Made by a program: the position numbers and the translations under genes
Shown here: in pieces, positions 1 through 7,925 of the stretch
Position numbering within the stretch: the first letter of the stretch is position 1
How the letters are laid out: each line of letters starts with the position of its first letter
Assembly: GCA_905221605.1 (NCBI GenBank)
Contig: CAJNDS010002526.1
Location: forward strand, 240,091 to 262,590
DNA length: 22,500 bases
Reading direction: 5' to 3'
From: Symbiodinium natans
Lineage: Eukaryota > Sar > Dinophyceae > Suessiales > Symbiodiniaceae
Notes under the pieces: model-generated
Database searches by the model: none
Told to the model about the DNA's origin: nothing
Seen by the model: only the letters and a program-made list of their open reading frames with translations

Positions 1-289
1 AGGGGAACTTGGCCAGTTCCCTGTACCTGCTTTATTTGCTTGTGACATCATCATCGTGTACGCTGTGCATGGTTTCATCCTATGATGATCGTCGCTGTGT
101 CAGCCCGAATTTCACCCCTCATAAAAAGCGACTTTGTCGATCGGTGCCTTGGACTGCAATATAGACGTTAATAGTAAACCGAGCCTATTGAGAGATTCAA
201 TGAACATTTTGACTTTTTGATCTCCCTGACGGAGGATGTGACAGACACACGGCCCCTTCCGACAATGTTCGGTATCAAGATGTATCAAG
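1..289. other. No gene recognised
   Basis: I see no protein family, RNA gene or repeat here. The stretch is mixed-composition sequence leading into the first GT microsatellite. Confidence 0.5.
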
Positions 290-362
290 TGTAAGTGTGT
301 GTGTGTGTGTGTGCGTGCGTGGGTGTGGGTGTGTGTGTGTGTGTGTCTGTGTGTGTGTGTGT

Positions 363-394
<32 letters not shown>

Positions 395-566
395 CTGTGT
401 CTCTGTGTGTGTGTGTGTGTGTGTCTGTGTGTCTGTGTGTCTGTGTGACTGTCTCTGTGCGTCTGTCTTTGTGCGTCTCTCTCTGTATGTCTCTCTGTCT
501 GTATGTCTCTGTCTATATTGTGTGTCTCTGGCTGTGTGTTTGTGTGTGTGTGCGTATCTGTGTGCA

Positions 567-598
<32 letters not shown>

Positions 599-653
599 GC
601 TCGCTCGCTCGCGTATGCGTGTGTGTGCGTGCGCGTTCGTGTGTTATTGTGTG
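290..653. repeat. Interrupted GT microsatellite with CT block
   Basis: About 360 bp of TG/GT dinucleotides, interrupted by TCTG, TATG and GCGTGC variants. It passes near 565-600 into a CT-rich block and then TCGC repeats. The long open frames here on both strands encode only Cys-Val or His-Thr alternations and are by-products of the repeat. Confidence 0.97.
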
Positions 654-1029
654 TTGGTGCGTATGGCATCCAGGCAAAGACATCTCCATTCAGCCAGTGG
701 AGGGGAGTGGCATGACCGGAAATGAAGAAGTAGCGGAAACGCCAGGAGCTTAAATTAATTACAGGCATGTCATGAGCATTTGCATGGGCTCAATGGTTCA
801 CCGTCAACGACCCCGCAGTCGGCTTTTCGCACTGATCCATCTGAGGAAGTTAGCACCTGCAAGTGCAGAAGGCACTATCAAGGCCAGCGCCCGTCCTCAG
901 CAACAGCACCCTTACCAAGTTGAAGTTTTTTTGTGCACACTGTGAGACTGCCACTTTTGTGCAGGTCCTCGGGATACATATTCACGCACTCGATGCTGTT
1001 CAGGGCTCAAGTGACAGGCCAGGAAGGTG
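654..1029. other. No gene recognised
   Basis: No recognisable coding segment. A GGCTCAAG octamer at 1004-1011 matches the 3' end of the dinoflagellate spliced leader and is discussed as a weak finding. Confidence 0.4.
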
Positions 1030-1176
1030 ATGCCGTTCGTCCCCATGGAGACTGCGTCATATGAAGACATTGTGGAAAGCAAAATGCTGCCTTTCCCCGA
1101 CGCCTCTCCCGACACGACTGCGGCGCCAGAAAGCAGTTCGGACTCTGAAGCAGGCTTGAAGTCGGAGTCGATTGTT
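1030..1176 (+). CDS. Putative first coding exon, acidic low-complexity protein
   Basis: From an ATG at 1030 (a second is at 1045) the frame gives an acidic peptide rich in Pro, Ser, Asp and Glu, containing ETASYEDIVESKML and then APESSSDSEAGLKSE. The frame stops at 1192-1194, but a strong GTATGT donor at 1177 would end the exon in phase 0. The ankyrin-like exon at 1505 also opens in phase 0, so the two could be spliced, with the second GT microsatellite inside the intron. No family is recognised. The start and the link to the next exon are inferences. The antisense strand is also open here but encodes nothing recognisable. Confidence 0.35.
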
Positions 1177-1357
1177 GTATGTTTTTGTTTTTGATGTTTT
1201 TGTTGGGCCACATCATGTCCAACAAAAGCTCTTTTTTGTGGCTGACGGGGCAAACACCCATTGCAGGCACAGCGTGCTCGCAATGGTTTGTCACTGTCTT
1301 ATGATGTTTCGAAGAAGACAATGATTGAGACGAAGGGCATCGAAGGGCTTTGGAAGG

Positions 1358-1390
1358 GTGTGTGTGTGTGTGTGTGTCTGTGCGTGTGTG

Positions 1391-1451
<61 letters not shown>

Positions 1452-1453
1452 GT
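1358..1453. repeat. GT microsatellite
   Basis: A nearly pure GT tract of about 95 bp with a few TCTG/GCG interruptions, lying between two putative exons of the same frame phase. Confidence 0.97.
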
Positions 1454-1504
1454 ATAAGTGGACTGAGGAGGTTTGTTCCCTGTTTGCCCTTTGGATTTCG
1501 AAAG

Positions 1505-1579
1505 GGAAACCTAGATGCTGATGGCAATCCATTAATGCATGAAGCTGCCATGGAAGGGAAGAACGGAAGGAAGGAAAGG
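1505..1579 (+). CDS. Ankyrin-repeat-like exon
   Basis: After a CGAAAG acceptor the frame reads GNLDADGNPLMHEAAMEGK. This matches the ankyrin consensus DxxGxTPLHxAAxxG at nearly every key position: DADGN, then PL, H, AA and G. Ankyrin repeats are about 33-residue helical protein-binding units, and only the first half of one is visible. The exon may end at a GTAGGT donor at 1580. The motif is seen directly; membership in a larger gene is inferred. No second ankyrin unit was found nearby, so this could be an exon with distant partners or a relic. Confidence 0.55.
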
Positions 1580-1954
1580 GTAGGTAAAGTAAAGATAACG
1601 GAGGGATGGCTTCGACTGAAACGACCAAAGGGAGCAGAAGTTGCTATCAAATCCCATGACAACTCATGAAATCTCATAAGGGTCCTGCAAGAACCTGAAA
1701 TGATTTAAGGATTGAGATGCGGTGAGCTTCGGAGCAATCTTGAGAAACCCGCTAACCCAATCCTAGACCTCTTGTCAATGTTGTGAAAGCCTCGAAACAG
1801 TATGAAGTGCTCTGAAGTAGCGCATGAAACCTCACGAAACCTCGGTTCACACTGCATTACCACATAGTAGTTTGCGTAAAGGGATATTGAGGTGTTTTGT
1901 GCTTAAGTCCAGGGACAGCAAAGCCGAACAAAACTGACCACCCAAACAGGCTGA
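1580..1954. other. No gene recognised (possible intron)
   Basis: Sequence between the ankyrin-like exon and the next open frame. No family motif is seen. Short recurring phrases such as gaaacctc/gaaatctc are present but too short to call a repeat. Confidence 0.4.
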
Positions 1955-2521
1955 ATGGATTCCCGCCCGATTCCTACTGTGGGATGGCCTAAGCCATTCT
2001 TTTCTGCATCTGGTTTAACAAGTTTTATTGGAGGCGAAGACATGGAGGAACGTATTGAGGAAGAAGGTTCTGATTTTGGCTTCTTTGGACGCCCGAAGAT
2101 AAACCGCGGGTATCCTTTGCCTCCACGCCCAGAGCACTTCCGGACGCTGCTGCTTTGCAGCTCGGCTCCTAATGTCGTGAGCAACGAGAGACTAGCTGGT
2201 TTACAGAAAAGAACAAGGACGCAAAAGGCAATTCCGGCAATTCCACTTATTTTCAGGGGCCTCCAAGGCTATGAACGCCCACTGCTTACGGGCATGAGCT
2301 TGGCTGGCAACACTGTCTTCACGATGGATCTCGAGCCAGATGGCGAAGACGGGTTTGACGTGCAAGTGGTTCATCAAATGGTTGCCGAAGCGTTAGGAGA
2401 AAAAGCTGATGCTATCAGCCTGTTGAAATATGGGGAACAGCTTCCTCCGTCACAGAATCTCGTCTTTCAGCTTCAACATTCTTGCTTTCAAGCTTGGGTC
2501 CGTGCTGCAGACATCATGTAG
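1955..2521 (+). CDS. Unassigned open frame with possible ubiquitin-like segment
   Basis: A 188-codon frame. Its middle has an acidic stretch (MEERIEEEGSDFGFFGRP) and a proline-rich one. From the internal Met at 2295 it has the feel of a beta-grasp/ubiquitin-like N-terminus: a hydrophobic opening strand (SLAGNTVFTMDL), an acidic turn, an amphipathic helix (VQVVHQMVAEALG), then LLKYGEQLPPSQNLV, which resembles the ubiquitin LxxxGxxL region. Many dinoflagellate proteins begin with such a segment. The last residues before the stop probably read into an intron. The ubiquitin-like assignment is tentative. The frame may be several exons and introns rather than one ORF. Confidence 0.4.
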   Translation: MDSRPIPTVGWPKPFFSASGLTSFIGGEDMEERIEEEGSDFGFFGRPKINRGYPLPPRPEHFRTLLLCSSAPNVVSNERLAGLQKRTRTQKAIPAIPLIFRGLQGYERPLLTGMSLAGNTVFTMDLEPDGEDGFDVQVVHQMVAEALGEKADAISLLKYGEQLPPSQNLVFQLQHSCFQAWVRAADIM

Positions 2522-2543
2522 ATGAACCAAAGCTGCGTAGCAT

Positions 2544-2807
2544 GCGGACCAGCTTGAGCTCGTGCATGCACTACACAGCACTCATGGCCTCCCTGAGGCA
2601 CATCTCGAGCTTCAACGATGTGATGCTGAGGCGAAGTTGTACTCCCAAGCCACCAAGATTATTGTAGCGCATTCAGCAGCTCCAACAGCGACTGCGTTAT
2701 CATGCTGCCAGACGAGTAGGCTGAAGTTCTTACGCTCGCACAAAGACTCCCCGAAATTGATCTTGTTCAGAAGCGGATCTGGGCCGTTGTTATTCGTGGT
2801 GGGATGA
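2544..2807 (+). CDS. Coding-like segment, family unknown
   Basis: An open frame without an obvious start. It encodes a helix-like stretch with the charged and hydrophobic mix of real protein (DQLELVHALHSTHG, then LELQRCDAEAKLYSQATKII). It follows the ubiquitin-like segment at exon-like spacing and on the same strand. The 3' half is less protein-like and may be intron. Function is not recognised. Confidence 0.3.
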   Translation, partial: ADQLELVHALHSTHGLPEAHLELQRCDAEAKLYSQATKIIVAHSAAPTATALSCCQTSRLKFLRSHKDSPKLILFRSGSGPLLFVVG

Positions 2808-3254
2808 CGTGGGATGTGGTGGGCCAGCAGCTAACTCGAAGAGCTTGGCAGAAGAGGCATTCAAAACTCTTGGTCATGCGCATGCGGTTCAAGTTTAGCC
2901 GCTGCCTAGCACACTTTCAAGCTGGGCACTTGGTAAGCAACAATACAATGCTGGCTGGAGTCATGAAACAACAACGCCATGCGGTGGAATGGACTCGGAT
3001 AGCATCACCACGCGCGTTGAGATGAATGGCTTGTCACCGTTGCGCGTGTGACGTAAATGTCATGGCCTTTTTGTGGTTTTGACCTTGACAAGCAAGAATA
3101 CTGTTCTCGTTGCAAGTGCAGGCTTGCAGTCGACTTGGAGCCCGTGTTCATGTGCAGGCGCGGTGATCGCGACTTGTCTTTACCAGCATACTTTTCACCT
3201 CGGGTCTTGAACAAATCGGGCGCAGCTCGAGGTCTGTCGCCTGTGAGGGCTTAG

Positions 3255-3488
3255 TCGAGAATTCAATCGCTCCTGGCACGCCAAGGCCGCTACGTTGAAA
3301 CTGAGCTGGGAGAAGCTGCCGTTGACATTGACGAGAATCGGCTTTTTGGCTCTGGAAACGGTCTCGTGCAGGCGATACAAGAGCGACGCGCTCCTTGGCA
3401 ATCAGCACCTGCTGGCAAACTTGTGCACTCTACTGTAGTGGGGCCAATGCATCGAACAGAGTTCGGCTTACTCGTACGCAAAGACTGA
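3255..3488 (+). CDS. Coding-like exon, family unknown
   Basis: Seventy-seven open codons without an initiating Met near the start, as expected for an internal exon. The peptide looks genuinely protein-like: ARQGRYVETELGEAAVDIDE, then NRLFGSGNGLVQAIQERRAPW. A GTACGC donor candidate lies at 3474. Antisense frames overlap but show only low-quality Arg/Ser/Cys-rich peptides. I do not recognise the family. It could belong with the segments at 1955-2807 and 3634-3717. Confidence 0.4.
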   Translation, partial: SRIQSLLARQGRYVETELGEAAVDIDENRLFGSGNGLVQAIQERRAPWQSAPAGKLVHSTVVGPMHRTEFGLLVRKD

Positions 3489-3633
3489 GAGGAGTCGAAA
3501 AGAAGGCACGAAAGTCTTGTTGCTGTAAGGGGTTATCGTCCACCGCGACTGGACCTTCCAGCCGGCATTGTCCCAACACGCAATCACATCCTAGGGTCGA
3601 ACCTCCCTGGCATGTCAACACAGATGCTGTAAG

Positions 3634-3717
3634 GAATTGGTGACAGGGCGACCGGTCGACGTCTGGCTCGTGTACACCAAGCTGGAGGCAAGCGTGGACA
3701 ATTCTAAGATGTCATAA
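3634..3717 (+). CDS. Coding-like short exon, family unknown
   Basis: After a GTAAG acceptor the frame encodes ELVTGRPVDVWLVYTKLEAS and ends at a TAA at 3715-3717. It could be the last exon of the upstream unassigned gene. Support comes only from the protein-like composition and matching strand. Confidence 0.3.
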   Translation, partial: ELVTGRPVDVWLVYTKLEASVDNSKMS

Positions 3718-4562
3718 TGGGCTCATGACCTCAGCTTCATGAAGTCATAGTCAACTTAGTTCTCTATCGAGGCACTTTCACACTTTGAATGCCCGCAACC
3801 GCAGCTTCCAGCATGATCAGGTCTAGGCCAGCATGGCCAGGTAGTGGTCCCTGATTTGGGAGCATCTTGCATTTGAAGCAGTGCCGTGGGCGTGGGAGGT
3901 GTTCATGTACGGCCGACCACGCAGACCACGCCAAGACCTGCTGCATGCAGTGGGCGTATTTCCGCAAGCTCCGACGTGGAAGCTGCCACCTGCGTCCAAG
4001 CGCTGGGGTCTTTAGGCAGCACACAGCTGCACCAAGCAGTAATGATGATAGAATGCTGCCAGGTGAAGAGGTGCCAACTCTGGAGTTCTCATAGCGTGTG
4101 GGCCAGTACATTGAAATGCCGACCCCTCCACCACCCTGTAGGCATTCAAAAACGAGATATTTGCTGTGCCTTTTTGGCGTTTTCCATTAAAAGAAGAGGC
4201 GCATGCAACAATTGTGCATCCCCGCTTGAGCCAGGCACCCGCTGTGATGTTTGGAGCTGCGAGCTCAACCTTCCAAAGGTCAAAGACATGTTGGACAACC
4301 ATGCCCAACTTACAGCTGACAGGCACGTTGTGGGCAATGTGTGTGTGTGGGTGTTGGGCCTTCATTGCTTGGCCGTGCGACCAATGACTGCAGCAGGCCC
4401 ATCCCACGATATCAGATGATTGTCGATCCGAACCGGTTTCGGCCTCAGCAGTGAGCCAGACTCCGCGAACCCATGGAGTGGGGGAGGCTGAAGATTGAAG
4501 GGGCATGGAAGGGCCCCCCTCTTGTTCAGTGCCATGTAGACCAAGTCCTGTCAAGACTTCAG
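3718..4562. other. No secure gene; one weak coding-like patch
   Basis: No family is recognised. A + strand patch near 4240-4340 encodes CELNLPKVKDMLDNHAQL and could be an upstream exon of the oxygenase-like gene that follows, but nothing in the DUF4246 family that I know confirms this. Confidence 0.3.
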
Positions 4563-4689
4563 GTTTGTCGTGGACACCAACGGACCGTGCTGGGTTCCGT
4601 GCGAATTCGACATTGATGCTGACGGGTCAGCGCGGCTTATTGGTGGAGTCCGGAGCCATCGGTTTCCACAGCTTGCCGAACAGGCGTTT
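4563..4689 (+). CDS. DUF4246-like gene, first readable exon
   Basis: Follows a CTTCAG acceptor and encodes CEFDIDADGSARL followed by FPQLAEQAF. This matches the strand and helix that precede the catalytic part of DUF4246 proteins. It is taken to end in phase 0 at TTT, before a GTCCCG donor at 4690. A frame stop lies at 4696. Confidence 0.65.
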
Positions 4690-7600
4690 GTCCCGTGATT
4701 TCTCCTCGCACTTTTTCTCTTTGTTTTTCTTTCTTTCCTTCCCTTCCTTTCTTTCTCCATCACGAGCGCCAACACCATCTCCAGCTTTCGTTGGCCTGCT
4801 GCTAGTCCCTCAAGCTTTGTCATCTGTTCCGGGCCTCTGGTTGTAGGTTGCGACACCAATCCTCACTGCAGCCCTCCCGCTTTTGGCCAAGCTCCGGCGG
4901 CCACAGCTGCTGCTGCCAGGGAGAAGGCTGGACTAGTTCTGAGTCACGCTCGGCCCACATAGACACTGGCTATGGCGTTGTGGTCTGACGGTTGCTCATC
5001 TGACAGGCTGCAAGCTGTCTTCAAAGCTCAGCGTGGCTGGGACTCTTGTAGAGTCAGATCCCAGTGCCAGGTTGCGACAGCAACTCCTCATGTTTCGTTA
5101 GAGTCTAGTGGAGTTGCTGAGGAATCATTCTTCCTCCAGCCCGAAGTGAAGATGATGAATCCGAATATATTGGCCTCTGGCATGTAGACGGGCACCGGGA
5201 GGATGTCGTCGCGGTAGTGTTATACTATTATCACGTCGATGCTTCCCTGAGGGGCGGGGACATGGAGTTTTGCGGGCGGGAGCCCCTGGACGTGCTTGGA
5301 ATCGGGGATTGTGACAACAATGCCAGTCGTTTCGACCGAAAGAGGATATCCAGAGCATTTCGAGGTGGCAACGGCAAAGAGCAAATCGTGGAAAACTGTC
5401 GAGTGCCGATTAAGCAAGGCTCCTTGGTGGCTTTTGAACGTTGTTTTTTATGGTTCAATGACTCTGGCTGCAGCTTGAACTCTTTCCCGACTGCGTAGCT
5501 ATGACAGTTCGGGGTATGGGGATTGGGGCATTGACGTCAAATCGTTGCCTCAACGTCCGCGGTGGTTTCGGAAGCCCGCATGCATCGTTTTGGCATCGCT
5601 TTGCGTCAAGGGGTCGAAGCTGTCCTGAACAACACGCGGGCCAAGAGGCATTGGGAATCAGCTTCTCTAAAGTCCAACCCAGGGCCCCAAGTGGCTTTCT
5701 CCCACAGTTTGCCAGTGCAGAAGCCGGGAAGACACCTTCCCTCCCAAAATTGCAATGTGCCCCTATAATCAGTGAAATTCACTTCTAGCCCTGTCGAGAA
5801 AAATCAAGAGTCGACGTTTTTGAAGTTGAATTCCGGACGGTATCGACGGGCCTATTCAAAATTCGCACAGGACCGCAGGGTCTATGACAGATAGTTTCAG
5901 GCCCCATTTAAACGTTTTCTGAGCAACACACAGTACTGCACAAGGATGTGGAACAAGACACGCTGTCACAAGTGCCCATGCCTTTGGCGAACATGCCCGG
6001 CTTTTACAGTGTTTTTGCTTTTTCACAGCATACTGCGCAAGGATGGATACAGAGACCCGGGGAAGTGGGTCCCCTTTTCCGAGGGGGAACGAAGACGAAA
6101 TCCGAAGACGAAATTTGAAGACGAAATGCGGCCCAGCCGAAATTAGGCCCTGAAGACGAAATTCGGCACTGAAGACGAAATTCGGCCCCTGAAGCCGAAA
6201 TTTGGCCCTGAAGCCTAAATTGGGCCCTTGAAGCCGAAATTCGGCCCCGAAGACGAAATTCGGCCCCGAAGGCGACATTCGGCCGCTGAAGACGAAATTC
6301 GGCCCTGAAGCCGAAATTCGGCTCCCGAAGACGAAATTCGGGCCGGAAGCCTAAATTCAGCCCTGAAGACGAAATTCGGCCCTGAAGCCGAAATTCGGCT
6401 CCTGAAGACGAAATTCGGCCCCGAAAACGAAATTCAGGGCCATTTTATGCAGGCCTAAGGGGGACCGAAACCGAATTCAAGCTTCAGGCCGAATTTCGTC
6501 TTCGGGACTGAATTTCTGAATTTCGTCTTCAGGAGCCGAATTTCGGCTTCAGGGCCGAATTTCGTCTTCAGGAGCCGAATTTGGGCTTCCGGCCCGAATT
6601 TCGTCTTCAGGAGCCGAATTTCGGCTTCAGGGCCGAATTTCGTCTTCAGCGGCCGAATTTCGTCTTCGGGGCCGAATTTCGTCTTCGGGGCCGAATTTCG
6701 GCTTCAAGGGCCGAATTTAGGCTTCAGGGGCCGAATTTCGTCTTCAGTGCCGAATTTCGTCTTCAGGGCCTAATGTCGGCTGGGCCGAATTTCGTCTTCA
6801 AATTTCGTCTTCGAATTTCGTCTTCGCCCCCCCCCCCCCCCCCGGAAAAGGGGACCCAGTTTCCCGGGTCAATGGATATTTGACATGTCTCGAGAACAAG
6901 ACACGCTGTCACGAGCGCGCATACCTTTTGGTGAACATGTGGAAAGACAGGTGTTTGCAGCGCTTTTGCCTTTCTGCTCATGTTTGGAACAAAACGTGGC
7001 AAGCTTCAACGAACCCCGCGGTGCTACAGTTCGAAGCCCAGCCCGTTTAAGAAGATTCTCTTGTCAGGGCAACGAGAAGCGGTGCCATCTATGCATCAGT
7101 TCAGTTTTTCTGTTGCGGGGGAAGCCAGTCTGAGGGACGCTCCTGGTATTCTCAAACTACCAGATGGTTCACCGCGTTCTGCGGCTTCTCAATACCTCGC
7201 CAGCAGAGGCGCTTGCTGTTGTTTTTGACATGACTTTTTTTTGCAGAGTTTGTTCGTTTGTTTGCCTTGTTTGCTTTGTTTGCGTGCTTGAAAGACACAG
7301 GCAAATCACGATTCGGGGGGCGGTTGAAGACAGAGAGAACCGAGGAGTCAAACGAGGCCAACGCAGATCCGGAGTTTGTTCAGCACCCGACATGCCAAAC
7401 GACTTAAATCAGCTTCAACCCACCACACTTGGAAAACGTTCGAAGTCACACCAGCTGCTGAGCATTGCTCAGCCCTCCACGAGCATCAAGAAAAGTCACT
7501 CTTTCTGGAGTCGGTTCCAGGCCTGTTCGAGGCATAGGCATGTGCCGCTCAGTCGGTAGGTCAGGACACGTCAATCAACGGGCGCGATCATGTATTTGTT

Positions 7601-7925
7601 TCTTTGGCTTTTCTGGAGACATTTCACCTGGCCAGAGGCCTCACGCGACTTCGTCGCCCTCTTTATCCTCAATCCGGCCCAAAACCTTGTGCCGGCACGA
7701 TGCGCCCTTGCCAGACCATATGTGTTGCAGAGAACATTGCAATCCAAACACATTGGACCAACCGATGCTCGACGAGTTCTCGAGTTCGCCGGAGAGTTGC
7801 TGAGCTGTGAAAGCGAAGAACATCGCCGTGACGCAATGCTGCTTGAACAACTGCAGCCATCTGGAAAATTTGCACCTCGTCCTCACGTATCTTCAAGATT
7901 CTTCAAGCGCAAAGCCTCATCATGA
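4563..7925 (+). CDS. DUF4246 / 2-oxoglutarate-Fe(II) oxygenase-like gene, six readable exons
   Basis: Six exons can be joined in one continuous frame: 4563-4689, 4847-4926, 5007-5032, 5122-5418, 7135-7208 and 7638-7925. The product carries the core of the DUF4246 family known from fungi and protists. In order it has a FDIDADG strand, a LAKLRRPQLLLPG helix, the WHVDGH motif (H-x-D, codons 5181-5189), a YYYHVD strand, a GGDMEF strand, QG/TLLVFSNYQMVHRV with the distal His at 7170-7172, and a C-terminal acidic helix. The H-x-D...H set is the iron-binding triad of the cupin-fold 2OG oxygenases, and the family's WHVEG becomes WHVDG here. The N-terminus is not seen, so exon 1 is partial. Three of five introns start with GC. 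The substrate is unknown. An alternative C-terminus uses a GTATCT donor at 7887 and an exon at 7927-7986 ending FGQVKADIMQLMQHGS. The assignment rests on family knowledge, not a database search. Confidence 0.8.
4695..4757. repeat. Polypyrimidine tract inside intron 1
   Basis: Almost uninterrupted T/C run (TTTCTTTCTTTCC-type) just after the first donor of the oxygenase-like gene. It is part of intron 4690-4846. The long homopyrimidine strand could form triplex DNA, but that is only a possibility. Confidence 0.7.
4847..4926 (+). CDS. DUF4246-like gene, exon 2
   Basis: Begins in phase 0 after GGTTGTAG and encodes ALPLLAKLRRPQLLLPGR. It ends after AGAAG, followed by a GC donor at 4927. Read through, the frame meets a TAG at once, so splicing is required. 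Joining to the exon at 5007 restores RRLQAVFKAQ. Confidence 0.7.
5007..5032 (+). CDS. DUF4246-like gene, 26-nt micro-exon 3
   Basis: After a CTGACAG acceptor only 26 nt (LQAVFKAQ plus one base) are needed. They connect exon 2, through its GC donor, to exon 4, through a GTGGCT donor at 5033. The split codon C+GA gives Arg. The phases fit on both sides. Confidence 0.65.
5122..5418 (+). CDS. DUF4246-like gene, exon 4 with H-x-D motif
   Basis: The frame is closed by a TGA at 5118-5120 and opens directly after it, consistent with the CTGAG acceptor. It encodes IILPPARSEDD, then GLWHVDGHREDVVAVVLYYY, then LRGGDMEFCGREPLDVLG and DNNASRF, ending CRVPIKQ. His 5181-5183 and Asp 5187-5189 form the H-x-D pair. 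The exon is taken to end at 5418, with a GC donor at 5419. The frame stays open to 5498, but the read-through residues GSLVAF duplicate what exon 5 supplies. Confidence 0.8.
5929..5996 (+). repeat. Dispersed repeat, copy A
   Basis: Contains ACAAGACACGCTGTCAC and then CATGCCTTTGGCGAACATG. Near-copies in the same orientation lie at 6888-6940 and 14584-14648. Its leading part (tactgcacaaggatg) recurs at about 6030-6045, so the family may itself be tandem with a period near 100 bp. Confidence 0.75.
6054..6870. repeat. 817-bp near-palindrome made of a 19-20-bp repeat
   Basis: The left arm, about 6054-6440, is a tandem array of units such as GAAGACGAAATTCGGCCCT and GAAGCCGAAATTCGGCCC. The right arm, about 6481-6870, is its reverse complement with the same order of variant units. 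Both arms end in the same non-repeat sequence (GACCCGGG, then GGGTCCCCTTTTCC), so the inversion covers the whole arm and not only the units. The spacer is about 40 bp. It lies in the GC-AG intron of the DUF4246-like gene. The open frames across it, on both strands, encode only FRLQGPNF-type repeats. Confidence 0.9.
6827..6843. repeat. C17 homopolymer
   Basis: Run of 17 C at the outer part of the right palindrome arm. The matching place in the left arm is only GAGGGGG, so the run is a later expansion or an assembly-sensitive site. Confidence 0.9.
6888..6940 (+). repeat. Dispersed repeat, copy B
   Basis: GAACAAGACACGCTGTCAC and then CCTTTTGGTGAACATG, in direct orientation relative to copy A on the other side of the palindrome. 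Confidence 0.7.
7135..7208 (+). CDS. DUF4246-like gene, exon 5 with distal His
   Basis: After TCTGAG the split codon G+GG gives Gly and the frame reads TLLVFSNYQMVHRVLRLLNT and then SPAE. The His at 7170-7172 in VHRV is the expected third metal ligand, and the following Arg residues are candidates for co-substrate binding. The exon ends at GAG before a GC donor at 7209. Placement after KQ of exon 4 gives the family-like QGTLLVFSNYQ. Confidence 0.8.
7638..7925 (+). CDS. DUF4246-like gene, last exon
   Basis: After CCAGAG the frame reads ASRDFVALFILNPAQNLVPA, then RCALARPYVLQRTL, and ends in an acidic helical tail containing CESEEHRRDAMLLEQL. The family has A-S-R-D-F-V-A-F-F at this point and a charged C-terminal helix with the pattern ExxxxRxxLMxER. 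The stop is TGA at 7923-7925. Intron 5 (7209-7637) is GC-AG. Confidence 0.75.
   Translation, partial: ASRDFVALFILNPAQNLVPARCALARPYVLQRTLQSKHIGPTDARRVLEFAGELLSCESEEHRRDAMLLEQLQPSGKFAPRPHVSSRFFKRKASS

Noticed and set aside
290-768. Open frames on both strands over the GT microsatellite
   Set aside because: Peptides are pure CVCVCV or HTHTHT dipeptide repeats with no unique protein part.
6088-6835. CRISPR-like array
   Set aside because: Units are contiguous with no unique spacers, the array is palindromic, and the context is eukaryotic.
5856-6883. Open frames with FRLQGPNFVFGAEFRLQ-type repeats on both strands, as a repeat protein
   Set aside because: Produced by the 19-20-bp palindrome units. 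The unit length is not a multiple of three throughout, and both strands give the same peptide because of the inversion.
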